Shown here: piece by piece, positions 32,498 to 40,012 of the stretch
Layout of the letters: every line of letters starts with the position of its first letter
How positions within the stretch are numbered: the stretch's first letter is position 1
Assembly: GCA_017454295.1 (NCBI GenBank)
Contig: JAFTDF010000013.1
Span: 1 to 41,543, forward strand
Direction: 5' to 3'
Length of the DNA: 41,543 bases
Source: Bacilli bacterium
Lineage (GTDB): Bacteria; Bacillota_I; Bacilli_A; RFN20; CAG-826
Program-made: the position numbers and the translations under genes
Notes under the pieces: generated by a model
What the model saw: only the letters and a program-made list of their open reading frames with translations
Told to the model about the DNA's origin: nothing
The model's database searches: none

Positions 32498-34414
32498 TTA
32501 GAAACGAATCCTTTCTTCGGTTTCGCCATCGAAGACGAAGACCTTATTGGGTTTGACCTTGACCTTGATTTCGCCTTTGAGGTTTTCGGCCTCTTCCGCG
32601 GCGACGATGATCTTGAAGGTCGGCTTGATGCATTCCTCCTTCTTGGCGACGATGGAAACGTCGCGGCCCATGATTTGGACCATATCCATTTCGGCATGCA
32701 ACACGTTCTTCTCGGCTTTGCCACTAGCCATGACGAAGCCTTCGGGACGGATGCCGATGTAGACGTCTTTATGGCCGAGGTCGGTTTTGGTTTCGAGGAT
32801 GACATCGTCCCCAATTTTGACCTCTTTCCCTTCGACGCGGCCTTTGAAGACGTTGATCGGCGGGGTGCCGAGGAACTGGGCGACGAAGAGGTTGGCCGGG
32901 TTGTTATAGACTTCCTGCGGCGGATCGATTTGCTGCATGACGCCAAGTTTCATAACGACGATTTGGTCGGAAATCGACATGGCTTCTTCCTGGTCGTGGG
33001 TAACGAAGAGGGTGGTGATGCCGGTTTCTTGCTGGATACGGCGGATTTCCTCACGGGTTTGCAAACGCAAACGGGCATCGAGGTTGGACAAAGGTTCGTC
33101 CAAGAGCAAGACCCGCGGTTTCTTGACCAAGGCACGGGCGATGGCGACACGTTGCTGCTGACCACCGGAGAGTTGGCTCGGCTTACGGGCGAGGTATTCG
33201 TCGACCTGGACGAGTTTGGCGGTATCGTAAACGATGTCGCGCCGTTCTTCTTTGGTGAGTTTGCGGTGGGTGATGGCTTGGGCGGTTTCGACTTCGACTT
33301 CGGAAAGTCCAAGACGTTCGCTTAAAGCGGCGATGAGTTCGTCGGCTTTGGCTTTATTGACCCGTTTCAAACGGAAATAGACTTTGGTGTGATGCTTGTC
33401 GAAATAAAGTTTGAAGTCACTATAGGACACCTTTTGTTCCTTTAAGTAGGAACGGATGCCTTTTTCGAGGGCTTTGCTCTTGATGCCGAGGATCGTATGG
33501 CCGACGCCGTCGGGATAGTTATAACCACCTTCGACGGAGGCGAGCAATTCATCGAGTTGGCGGTGGGAGACGCCCACGAGGTTGGACATCAGTTCGTACC
33601 CGGTGCTGGTCTTTGTGATCAAGCAGGATTCGATGGAGCCAAAGGCTTTGACCGAGGCTTTGAAGGCGTTGATGGTCTCGTCGATATGGCTGGTTTGGAA
33701 ATGATGGCCTAATTTGCCCTTGATGGCGATGCGAAGGGTTTCGTCTTCGCCGATCTGATTGACGGTGGCGCGGACGGTGGAATCGAAGAGGGCGTCGCTG
33801 GTTTGAACGGAATTCTCGGAAACGAGTTCGGCGGGGATGATCTTGGGGAAATTCTCCTTGAACATGTCGTTGACCGCGGGGGCCACGTTATGGAGCGTCA
33901 CCTTCAAGGTGAGGCGGTTGCCGTTTTGGCTGGATTCGACGGAGGCTTCTTTCTTCTTCAAGCCCATCTTGCGGAATAAGGAGCCGGTCGCCCGTAGTAT
34001 GCCCTGAAGATCGTCGTCTTCGGCCATGTCGTAGCCATATTCGAGGGTGAAATCGAAGAAGGTGACCAGAGGCACCTCGACTTTGAGGTTCGTCAGCGGG
34101 AACTCAATGTTCTTATAGATGCTCATGTGCGGGTAAAGGGCGTAGTTTTGGAAGACTAAGCCGATGCCGCGCTTCTCAGGGGAGAGGTTGGTGACTTCCT
34201 GGTCCCCGAACCAAACTTCGCCAGAGGTCGGAACCTGTAAGCCCGAAATCATGTAGAGGGTCGTGGATTTGCCACAGCCCGAGGGGCCTAACAAACCGAC
34301 GAGGGTTCCATCGGGAACGGTGAAGTCCAAGTCTTTGACGGCGATGGTGTCGCGAATGTTCTTTCTGGCGTCACCCGGGAAGATTTTGGTAAGGTCCTTG
34401 ATGCGGATTTCCAT
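32498..34414 (-). CDS. UgpC/MalK-type ABC ATPase carrying a 275-residue inserted domain
   Basis: A 638-residue ATPase, about 270 longer than usual. Walker A is GPSGCGKST (43-51), the Q-loop Q89 lies in [12 protein letters not shown], the signature LSGGQQQ is at 415-421, Walker B LLLDEP at 436-441, the switch His H473, and a TOBE-type tail runs about 515-638. Between KNIEFPL (101-107) and the normal helical segment [16 protein letters not shown] (385-400) lie about 275 extra residues, mixed alpha/beta, with no recognised motif. The insertion keeps all ATPase motifs intact and sits in the helical subdomain that contacts the permease. Mycoplasma UgpC homologues (MG187/MPN134) are also enlarged, about 585 residues as I recall. 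AAAGGAG precedes the ATG. Confidence 0.9.
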   Translation of the reverse strand: MEIRIKDLTKIFPGDARKNIRDTIAVKDLDFTVPDGTLVGLLGPSGCGKSTTLYMISGLQVPTSGEVWFGDQEVTNLSPEKRGIGLVFQNYALYPHMSIYKNIEFPLTNLKVEVPLVTFFDFTLEYGYDMAEDDDLQGILRATGSLFRKMGLKKKEASVESSQNGNRLTLKVTLHNVAPAVNDMFKENFPKIIPAELVSENSVQTSDALFDSTVRATVNQIGEDETLRIAIKGKLGHHFQTSHIDETINAFKASVKAFGSIESCLITKTSTGYELMSNLVGVSHRQLDELLASVEGGYNYPDGVGHTILGIKSKALEKGIRSYLKEQKVSYSDFKLYFDKHHTKVYFRLKRVNKAKADELIAALSERLGLSEVEVETAQAITHRKLTKEERRDIVYDTAKLVQVDEYLARKPSQLSGGQQQRVAIARALVKKPRVLLLDEPLSNLDARLRLQTREEIRRIQQETGITTLFVTHDQEEAMSISDQIVVMKLGVMQQIDPPQEVYNNPANLFVAQFLGTPPINVFKGRVEGKEVKIGDDVILETKTDLGHKDVYIGIRPEGFVMASGKAEKNVLHAEMDMVQIMGRDVSIVAKKEECIKPTFKIIVAAEEAENLKGEIKVKVKPNKVFVFDGETEERIRF

Positions 34415-34433
34415 AGTCCTGCTCCTTTATCCT

Positions 34434-36482
34434 TTATTTGGTGCCATCGTCTTCTTTGTCCATATCGAGATGGAGACGGATGGCTTCTTTACGTTTGCGG
34501 CTATCCTTGATGGCGGCGACCATGTTCTTGATCGCAAAGCCGAGATAGATGGCACCGGCGATGGTGAAGATGATGACCATCGCGTCGATGGGGTTGAACA
34601 CGACGATGGTCGTGTCGAATAAGGCCCAACGGGCGATGATGGAGAAGATGGCGCCGAAGACCAGGGTCGCGCCGATGCCGTTTTTAACGGCTTCCTTGAC
34701 GAATTTCTTGCCATTGACGCGGCGGAATTCGTCGTTCTTATATTTGTTCTTCGCGTAGAAGTAATAGGCTAAGGACAAAGCGGCGAAGGCGGCCATGAAG
34801 ATCACAAAGGATAAGACCGTCACCAAAGTGAGGTTGATCTTGCCCGCGGGAGCGACTTTCTCGGACATCAGGACCAAGGAAGAGAAGCGGATCGTCAAAT
34901 CGGATTTGCTCACGCGGCTATCCTTTTCATTGTTATAGAGGTCGAGTTTGACGTTGAACCCTTCGAAGCGGATGGAACGGAGGCTATCGGCGGAGAAACC
35001 TTCGCCGACGTCGCTATTCTTCACGACGAAGCCCATTTCCATTTCGTTGGTGGTGGAAATGATGGCGTTGCTGATCGGGGTGACGATTTTGACGCTAGGG
35101 TTCCGGACGAGCTGACCGTTATGCTCCCAGGTCACGTCATAGGAAGATTGGGCGAGGGCCACGAATTGATGGCGGATCGAGTAGGCACCGGACTCAATGT
35201 AGTTTTGGAAGGTCTTGTAGGCGTTAGGCAAAGCCTCTTGGTAGGCCTCAAGGCTACGCTTGAGATAGAGGCCGATCTTCGTGTATTCGCCAAAAGAGAT
35301 CACGCTGCCGGGACGATTGACGAAAAGGTCGGAGAATTGCAGGGTTTGGGAGAAGGCGGCACGAGGAACCGCATAATAGGGCTTGCTGGTATCCGGGTAA
35401 TAGACGTAAGTGGTCTTACCATCGATTTCCTTGGTTTCGAACAAGGCCGGGAAGATGTTATGGAGGGTGATGTCTTTGTCGTCGACGTGGAGCCCTTCGG
35501 GTACGTCGATATCGATCACAAAGTTATTGGAAACGGAGAAGTCGGAACCGACGGCGTCATAATCGCGGTTGGTCGAGGTGATGGGGAGGTCGGTGGTGAG
35601 GTAATCCCCCACTTGATTCCCGTCTTTGTCCAAAAGGCGGTAGGTGGCTTGTAAGGGATAATCATAACCTTCCCGCTGCATGCCGATGATGAAGTTCTCG
35701 GCCTCCCCGAAGGTACGCGGGGTGGAGGTGGCGACCAAATTCAATTTGGAGGCGTCGGGTTTGACGTTATAGGAGATGTTGGTGGCATCGGTCCAGCCAT
35801 CCTCGAATCCTTCCTGAGAGGAGGCTTGGAGGTTGATGGAGACGGTGTCGGGGACATTTAAGAACGCCCCGGCTTCGATATAGGTAACGGTTTTGGGAAT
35901 GGCAATGGACTTGATCTTTTCATAGACGTCGGCGGAAGCGACCGCATCGGCCCCGATGCCGGTGATATCGATATAGAAGGAATTGCCGCTATAGGAGAGG
36001 GTTTCGGGAATGACGATCTCATTGGGGGTGCTGCCCGAAGGAATGATGGTATAGACCCGGCCATTGTAATGGGGCGCGACATAGGCTTCGCCCTGGGCTT
36101 CTTTTTCGCTGGCGGCATCTTCTTTGGCTTTGGAGAAGGAGCCAGGCCAGCTGGGGTCATCGACGACGACGAAGACGTTGTTGAAGCGGCTGGAGTTGCT
36201 TACCGCCTCCATCACCGAGGAGCTCGCCGTCACACGGAACGCATGCGAAGTGGCCGTCGCGGCAGAGGAGGTAATTGAAAAAGAGAGGCGGTCGCTTTCG
36301 ATACGCTGTTCGGAAACGATCTCCTCTGCTTTCACTTCTCGAGGTGTAGTCGCGTTGATCCCGCCAAAAACGGTCAGGGAAAGGGCGCCCAAAATCCCGA
36401 CGAGGCCAAGACCGAGCAATGAAATCTTGCGGCTTGGCTTCTTGATTTTGGTGCAGACCATAGTTCGATATGATTTGTCCAT
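34434..36482 (-). CDS. Large membrane protein with LRR-like outer region, first gene of the transporter operon
   Basis: A 682-residue protein. An N-terminal helix (about 20-42) acts as signal anchor. The outer part includes a short BspA/LRR_5-like stretch (about 155-215, with IVIPETLSYSG, ITGIGADAV, IKSIAIPKTVTYIEAGAF), then a long beta-rich region. Three membrane helices end the protein (about 548-575, 606-628, 638-660), with a charged cytoplasmic tail. It precedes the ABC ATPase by 19 bp and is probably part of the import system. A strong promoter places the -10 box 9 nt before this ATG, with no ribosome site; an alternative ATG at 36461 exists. Family not recognised. Confidence 0.72.
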   Translation of the reverse strand: MDKSYRTMVCTKIKKPSRKISLLGLGLVGILGALSLTVFGGINATTPREVKAEEIVSEQRIESDRLSFSITSSAATATSHAFRVTASSSVMEAVSNSSRFNNVFVVVDDPSWPGSFSKAKEDAASEKEAQGEAYVAPHYNGRVYTIIPSGSTPNEIVIPETLSYSGNSFYIDITGIGADAVASADVYEKIKSIAIPKTVTYIEAGAFLNVPDTVSINLQASSQEGFEDGWTDATNISYNVKPDASKLNLVATSTPRTFGEAENFIIGMQREGYDYPLQATYRLLDKDGNQVGDYLTTDLPITSTNRDYDAVGSDFSVSNNFVIDIDVPEGLHVDDKDITLHNIFPALFETKEIDGKTTYVYYPDTSKPYYAVPRAAFSQTLQFSDLFVNRPGSVISFGEYTKIGLYLKRSLEAYQEALPNAYKTFQNYIESGAYSIRHQFVALAQSSYDVTWEHNGQLVRNPSVKIVTPISNAIISTTNEMEMGFVVKNSDVGEGFSADSLRSIRFEGFNVKLDLYNNEKDSRVSKSDLTIRFSSLVLMSEKVAPAGKINLTLVTVLSFVIFMAAFAALSLAYYFYAKNKYKNDEFRRVNGKKFVKEAVKNGIGATLVFGAIFSIIARWALFDTTIVVFNPIDAMVIIFTIAGAIYLGFAIKNMVAAIKDSRKRKEAIRLHLDMDKEDDGTK

Positions 36483-36491
36483 ATTTCAATT

Positions 36492-36519
36492 ATTATACGA
36501 GCCCAGCACTATTTGTAAA
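36492..36519 (-). promoter_or_regulatory. Promoter of the transporter/nuclease operon
   Basis: On the minus strand TTTACA (36514-36519), 16 nt and TATAAT (36492-36497). Only 9 nt separate the -10 box from the ATG at 36482, so the message would be nearly leaderless. No other strong promoter is seen until the terminator at 22137, in keeping with one transcript of about 14 kb, although the intercistronic hairpins suggest processing. Confidence 0.72.
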
Positions 36520-36654
36520 CGAAAGCGCGCATATAGGCGAGGAGTTTTTTCTTTGAAAAGGGGATGGCTAACGGAGTTTCTTCGGATGCCTCGGGATTTT
36601 GCAAAAGCGTTGTTAGCGATTTCAATTTTTGGAGGGATCCGCGCAGTTTCCGGA
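36520..36654. other. Intergenic stretch between NAD-salvage terminator and operon promoter
   Basis: No gene or further motif is supported here. Short open frames lack ribosome sites. Confidence 0.4.
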
Positions 36655-36686
36655 AATAAAAAACCCGCTTGACGAGGAAACGGGTT
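36655..36686 (-). terminator. Terminator after pncB
   Basis: On the minus strand AACCCG (36681-36686) and CGGGTT (36662-36667) pair around 13 nt and are followed by TTTTTTA. It lies 5 bp after the pncB stop and separates NAD salvage from the transporter operon. Confidence 0.78.
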
Positions 36687-36691
36687 GAGGC

Positions 36692-37885
36692 TTATTTACC
36701 GGCTTTTAGGCGGAAATCGACCGCGCGATGAAGATAATCGGCATAATCGGGGTCTTGGCACATCGTTTTGCCCGGGGCGTCGCTAAGCTTGGCCACTGGG
36801 GCACCGCCGACATATTGGAGTTTGATGACGATGTTCAAGGAGGGGACGCCCGTATCGTTGCTAAAATGCGTGCCGATGCCAAAGGCGACCTTGGATTTAT
36901 CCTTGAAATAACGGTATAAGGCTTCCGCCTTCTCGCAATCCAAGGAATCGGAGAAGAGCAAGGTCTTCGTTTTCGGATCGATGCCATAACTCCGGTAATG
37001 GGAGAGGATCTTCTCACCCCACTCATAGGGATCGCCGGAATCATGACGGACCCCAGTGAAGTTGTTACACATGGACCGGTCGAAATCCAGCAAGAACAAA
37101 TCGGTGGTCAACGTATCGGTCAAAGCCGTGCCATTATCCCCTTTGTATTCGTCATACCAATCCCGTAACGCCGAAGCGTTGGTATAGGCCAAAGGAATCG
37201 TGGGAATCCCTTGGTACATTTGGACGAATTCATGGGCATAGGTGCCGATGGGGGTGATGCCGTATTTCTTGGCCAAGAAGACGTTGGACGTGCCCACCAA
37301 AGCGTGTGTTTTTTCTAGTAACGTCTTCACCATTTCGTCTTCCCATTCTAAGGACAAGCGGCGACGGCAGCCAAACTCGGCAAACCGGAAGGTATAGGTG
37401 CCGTTACGGAACTTCTCGACCTTCTCCGCAAGACGCTTTCTCGCCCCTTCGAGGAGGGTTTGATAGTCATAGGTGAAGCGGAAATAAACCTCATTGACGA
37501 TCTCGAGCAAATAGATCTCGAATTGCATCGCCGAGAACAAGGGCCCGCGGACCCGTAAATCGAGGTTCCCATCGGGGAGCAACGCCGCCGTGACATAGTC
37601 GCGCATCGGATGCCAAAACCGGAGGAATTCGATAAAGTCCGGTTTTAAAAACCGGATGGAACGCAGGTAATTGAGCTCGTCGTCGTTGAAACGAAGCTCG
37701 CAAAGGGCATCGATTTGCTCGTTGATTTCCTTCACCATTTCCGGTGTGAAAACGACACCTTCGTTGCGACATTTGAACAGGTATTCCCCCAGCAAATCAT
37801 TGTGCTTATGGAAAATGACCTGATTCATATTGAATTTATATAAATCGGTATCTAGTAAAGAAGAAACAATACGGGGAAATTTCAT
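36692..37885 (-). CDS. pncB: Nicotinate phosphoribosyltransferase
   Basis: A 397-residue enzyme joining nicotinate and phosphoribosyl pyrophosphate to nicotinate mononucleotide, the committed step of NAD salvage from nicotinic acid. Family features are LLDTDLYKFNMNQVIF near the start, FAEFGCRRRLS, GTSNVFLAKKYG then PIGTYAHEF, the phosphate-binding HDSGDPYEWGEK, and LQYVGGAPVAKLSD near the end. Length is normal. Its ATG overlaps the pncA stop (ATGA), so the two are co-translated. A terminator follows. Confidence 0.95.
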   Translation of the reverse strand: MKFPRIVSSLLDTDLYKFNMNQVIFHKHNDLLGEYLFKCRNEGVVFTPEMVKEINEQIDALCELRFNDDELNYLRSIRFLKPDFIEFLRFWHPMRDYVTAALLPDGNLDLRVRGPLFSAMQFEIYLLEIVNEVYFRFTYDYQTLLEGARKRLAEKVEKFRNGTYTFRFAEFGCRRRLSLEWEDEMVKTLLEKTHALVGTSNVFLAKKYGITPIGTYAHEFVQMYQGIPTIPLAYTNASALRDWYDEYKGDNGTALTDTLTTDLFLLDFDRSMCNNFTGVRHDSGDPYEWGEKILSHYRSYGIDPKTKTLLFSDSLDCEKAEALYRYFKDKSKVAFGIGTHFSNDTGVPSLNIVIKLQYVGGAPVAKLSDAPGKTMCQDPDYADYLHRAVDFRLKAGK

Positions 37886-38400
37886 AAGACCTCCACTTGG
37901 ATTGAGGATAAGACTTTTAAGGCGGCTTCATGGAGTTCGGGCGCGACCCCGGCGCAGCAAGAGGCTTTGCAGGTGATTTTGGCGTTAGGATAGCTGGCTT
38001 TTAAAATCGCGGCGTTGGAGAGGACGCAGATATCGGTGCAGACGCCGATGAGTTCGATCTCCCCCACTTCTTCGCCGAGGACTTCCTTCCATCCCAAATA
38101 CCCAAACGTCGGCTTCTCGATATAGCCCTTGAATCCAGGGTGATTGGATAAAGCCTGGGCAACGCGTGGCTCTTCTTGGTGTCCCGGCGTGCCTTTGACG
38201 CAATGGACCACGGGAAGATAATGCCCTTCGTTCGATGACATATAATCCTCTCCATGGGTATCTAGCGTCGCATAGACTTCGCCTTGGAAATCGTTGATTT
38301 CCTTGATGACGGGATCGATGGCGGCAACCCCTTCTTTGTTGGCAAGGCTTCCCGTTAGGAAGTCCACTTGCATGTCGATAACGATCAAAACCTTTCTCAT
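37882..38400 (-). CDS. pncA: Nicotinamidase (isochorismatase fold)
   Basis: A 172-residue amidase turning nicotinamide into nicotinic acid, which pncB then uses. The isochorismatase-fold triad is D9 (VIDMQVDF), K96 (IEKPTFG) and C125 (GVCTDICVLSN). D47-x-H49 (TLDTHGEDY) with a further His fits the nicotinamidase metal site. GAAAGGAAC precedes the ATG. A 32-bp dyad ends 15 bp upstream of the start and is nearly the same as the one in front of the HTH-DUF3990 gene. Nicotinamide is what ADP-ribosyltransferases release from NAD, so recycling beside such a protein makes sense. Confidence 0.93.
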   Translation of the reverse strand: MRKVLIVIDMQVDFLTGSLANKEGVAAIDPVIKEINDFQGEVYATLDTHGEDYMSSNEGHYLPVVHCVKGTPGHQEEPRVAQALSNHPGFKGYIEKPTFGYLGWKEVLGEEVGEIELIGVCTDICVLSNAAILKASYPNAKITCKASCCAGVAPELHEAALKVLSSIQVEVL

Positions 38401-38415
38401 ATTTCAGTTCCTTTC

Positions 38416-38447
38416 AACTTACTTACACAATATTGAGTGCCTAAGTT
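38416..38447. promoter_or_regulatory. 32-bp dyad operator in front of pncA
   Basis: Two half-sites of 16 bp meet at 38431/38432. The core is CAATATTG (38428-38435) and the outer arms are AACTTA (38416-38421) and TAAGTT (38442-38447); 12 of 16 positions are symmetric. The left half AACTTACTTACACAAT matches the left half of the dyad at 39791-39822 at 15 of 16 bases. It overlaps the last 2 bp of the upstream gene. A good -10 for pncA is not evident. The binding protein is probably the HTH protein at 38922-39770. Confidence 0.7.
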
Positions 38448-38925
38448 ATTTCTCATAACGTTTCCGCAAGATGGCTTTGGCCCTTAGTTCATCGTCGAGG
38501 TCTTCCAAAGTCCACCCGAATCGCTCCAGCCAGTTTTCCACGCACCACTGCTCGGATTGGGTATGGTAGACGTAATAGTCCCGAACGGTCTGTTTCACCG
38601 GGAATAATGAGAATAGGCGTTTGGTGGGACAATGATAGACATAGGCCATATAACGATAGATATAACCAAGCCAGTGCATGGCGTCTGGACTATATTTCAC
38701 CTTTCCGTAGTCGGAAGAAGGGAATTCCTGGGAAAGCTCATAAAAAGCATCGTTCACATCTAAGGATTGGGTGGGGATCGCTTGATCGAGTCGATAGGCG
38801 AGGCTGGATTTGCCAAACCGCCGCAAAAACACCAACGACGAGCAATCGAGCCGCTCCACCGATGCTTCGAAGATGTCCGCCTGATAAGAGGCGAAACGAA
38901 GTCCTTCCAAATCGAATTCCCTCAT
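38446..38925 (-). CDS. Partner protein of the HTH-DUF3990 protein (antitoxin-like)
   Basis: A 159-residue soluble protein overlapping the upstream gene by 4 bp (ATGA). The middle part, YSPDAMHWLGYIYRYMAYVY followed by LFSLFPVKQTVRDYYVYHT, belongs to a small-protein type that accompanies DUF3990 and related toxins in Bacillota and acts, as far as known, as the antitoxin. N-terminal residues 28-45 have Ser/Leu/Arg segments and no catalytic motif. The role is inferred from neighbourhood and resemblance. Confidence 0.62.
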   Translation of the reverse strand: MREFDLEGLRFASYQADIFEASVERLDCSSLVFLRRFGKSSLAYRLDQAIPTQSLDVNDAFYELSQEFPSSDYGKVKYSPDAMHWLGYIYRYMAYVYHCPTKRLFSLFPVKQTVRDYYVYHTQSEQWCVENWLERFGWTLEDLDDELRAKAILRKRYEK

Positions 38926-39770
38926 AAGATTTCGTCGATGAATCGACCTTTCCCCCGATATTCCCGTTTGGCCAAACTAAGTTTGGTTTCGATATATTTG
39001 GTATGTTCCACCCCTTCTTTGGCAAAATCGTTTCGCTCGTTAAGGCAGAGATAGAAGCGTTCCAAACAACGTAAGGCATTCAGCCCCTTTTGGGTTTTGA
39101 ATACGTATTGTTTTCCTAGCCGTGAGGCCGCCAAACAATGCAAGGCCTGCTCATCGGTGATTTCTCCTTTGGCAAAAAGCCCCATCACGTAATACATGCG
39201 GTTATCGGCAATCGGGGCGATGATCACGTCTGCTTCTTTGATTTTCGCCACCGCTTCCAGAACCAACGGGTGATTTTGATATTGCCCCAGATTCCCACGG
39301 AAGAGGCACACCAATAGCATCCAAGTCAAATCGCAGTTCAATTCCACCACGTTTAAGCCAGTCAAATCCGCGGAAAACGCATAGACGGAGCTACTCGGGA
39401 TCTCATAAACGAAGCTCGCGGCGGCGTGATAGGATTCTCCAAGATATAAGCCGGACCCGAGGTCGCAGTTTTGCCGCGATCCGTCTTCGGCCACCTTCTT
39501 CAGACCCCATTTCGAACCATGGAACAAAATGAGTTCCCTTCCTTGTTCGCGGAAGATTTCCTCTTTGCTTTGATTCAGACGATAGCCCGATTCATAAATA
39601 TAGGAATAAAGGGATTCCAGCGTCGATAGATTAGGCGTCACATCGCCTTTTTCCAGATGGAAAACCGTGGAAGAAGGCAGGCCCATCGCCCGAGCAATGG
39701 AGAGACCGGAACCCTGCATTTCCCGAATGAAGGCATAATCCTTGGAATATTCGTAATCTGGGATTTTCAT
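38922..39770 (-). CDS. HTH-DUF3990 fusion: candidate NAD-linked regulator or self-regulating toxin
   Basis: A 282-residue two-domain protein. Residues about 10-60 are a Cro/CI-type helix-turn-helix (GLSIARAMGLPSSTVFHLEK followed by GDVTPNLSTLESL). Residues 79-245 are a DUF3990-like, ADP-ribosyltransferase-like domain with LILFHGSK (H84), CDLGSGLYLG (Y109) and DVIIAPIADNRMYYV, aligning with the toxin at 21401-22060. The promoter box overlaps a 32-bp dyad that recurs in front of pncA. So the protein may repress its own gene and pncA-pncB, with the DUF3990 domain sensing NAD or an NAD product. A toxin role is the alternative. No ribosome site is seen, and the -10 box lies 6 nt before the ATG. 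Confidence 0.68.
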   Translation of the reverse strand: MKIPDYEYSKDYAFIREMQGSGLSIARAMGLPSSTVFHLEKGDVTPNLSTLESLYSYIYESGYRLNQSKEEIFREQGRELILFHGSKWGLKKVAEDGSRQNCDLGSGLYLGESYHAAASFVYEIPSSSVYAFSADLTGLNVVELNCDLTWMLLVCLFRGNLGQYQNHPLVLEAVAKIKEADVIIAPIADNRMYYVMGLFAKGEITDEQALHCLAASRLGKQYVFKTQKGLNALRCLERFYLCLNERNDFAKEGVEHTKYIETKLSLAKREYRGKGRFIDEIL

Positions 39771-39776
39771 AACTAA

Positions 39777-39822
39777 ATCATACCTGTTTAAACTTACTTA
39801 CTCAATATTGTGTATGCAAGTT
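39777..39822 (-). promoter_or_regulatory. Promoter and 32-bp dyad operator of the HTH-DUF3990 operon
   Basis: On the minus strand TTGAGT (39800-39805), 17 nt and TATGAT (39777-39782). The -35 box lies inside a dyad at 39791-39822 with core CAATATTG (39803-39810) and outer arms AACTT (39791-39795) and AAGTT (39818-39822); 13 of 16 positions are symmetric. Binding there would block the promoter. Only 6 nt separate the -10 box from the ATG. Confidence 0.72.
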
Positions 39823-40012
39823 TTTGGCAGAAAAAGCAGAAAGAATCCCTGTGCCAAACCAAAAAAAGTACTTTGTTCGGCTTTTGGGCATTGTAAGAAA
39901 ATAGGATAAGTCTAGTCAACTGGTTTTTTCTCTTTTCGCGCTTTCTCTTTTCTTCGCATACTGAAAACGAGGTGTTCGAAAACGCCTTCCATAAATCCGA
40001 GGTTTTGCTACA
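39823..40012. other. AT-rich intergenic stretch next to the IS110 gene
   Basis: Runs of A and T near 39865-39880 and 39925-39960 are present but no gene. This stretch probably includes the 3' boundary of the IS110 element, which cannot be fixed because such elements lack terminal inverted repeats. Confidence 0.35.

Noticed and set aside
22195..36482. Reading the transporter simply as a maltose or glycerol-phosphate importer.
   Set aside because: The permease and ATPase families fit, but no sugar-metabolism gene lies in the operon, while a nuclease and OB-like lipoproteins do. The substrate is left open.
37882..38400. Possible mycoplasma-type code (TGA as Trp).
   Set aside because: pncA and other genes end naturally at TGA and Trp is encoded by TGG throughout, so the standard bacterial code is used.
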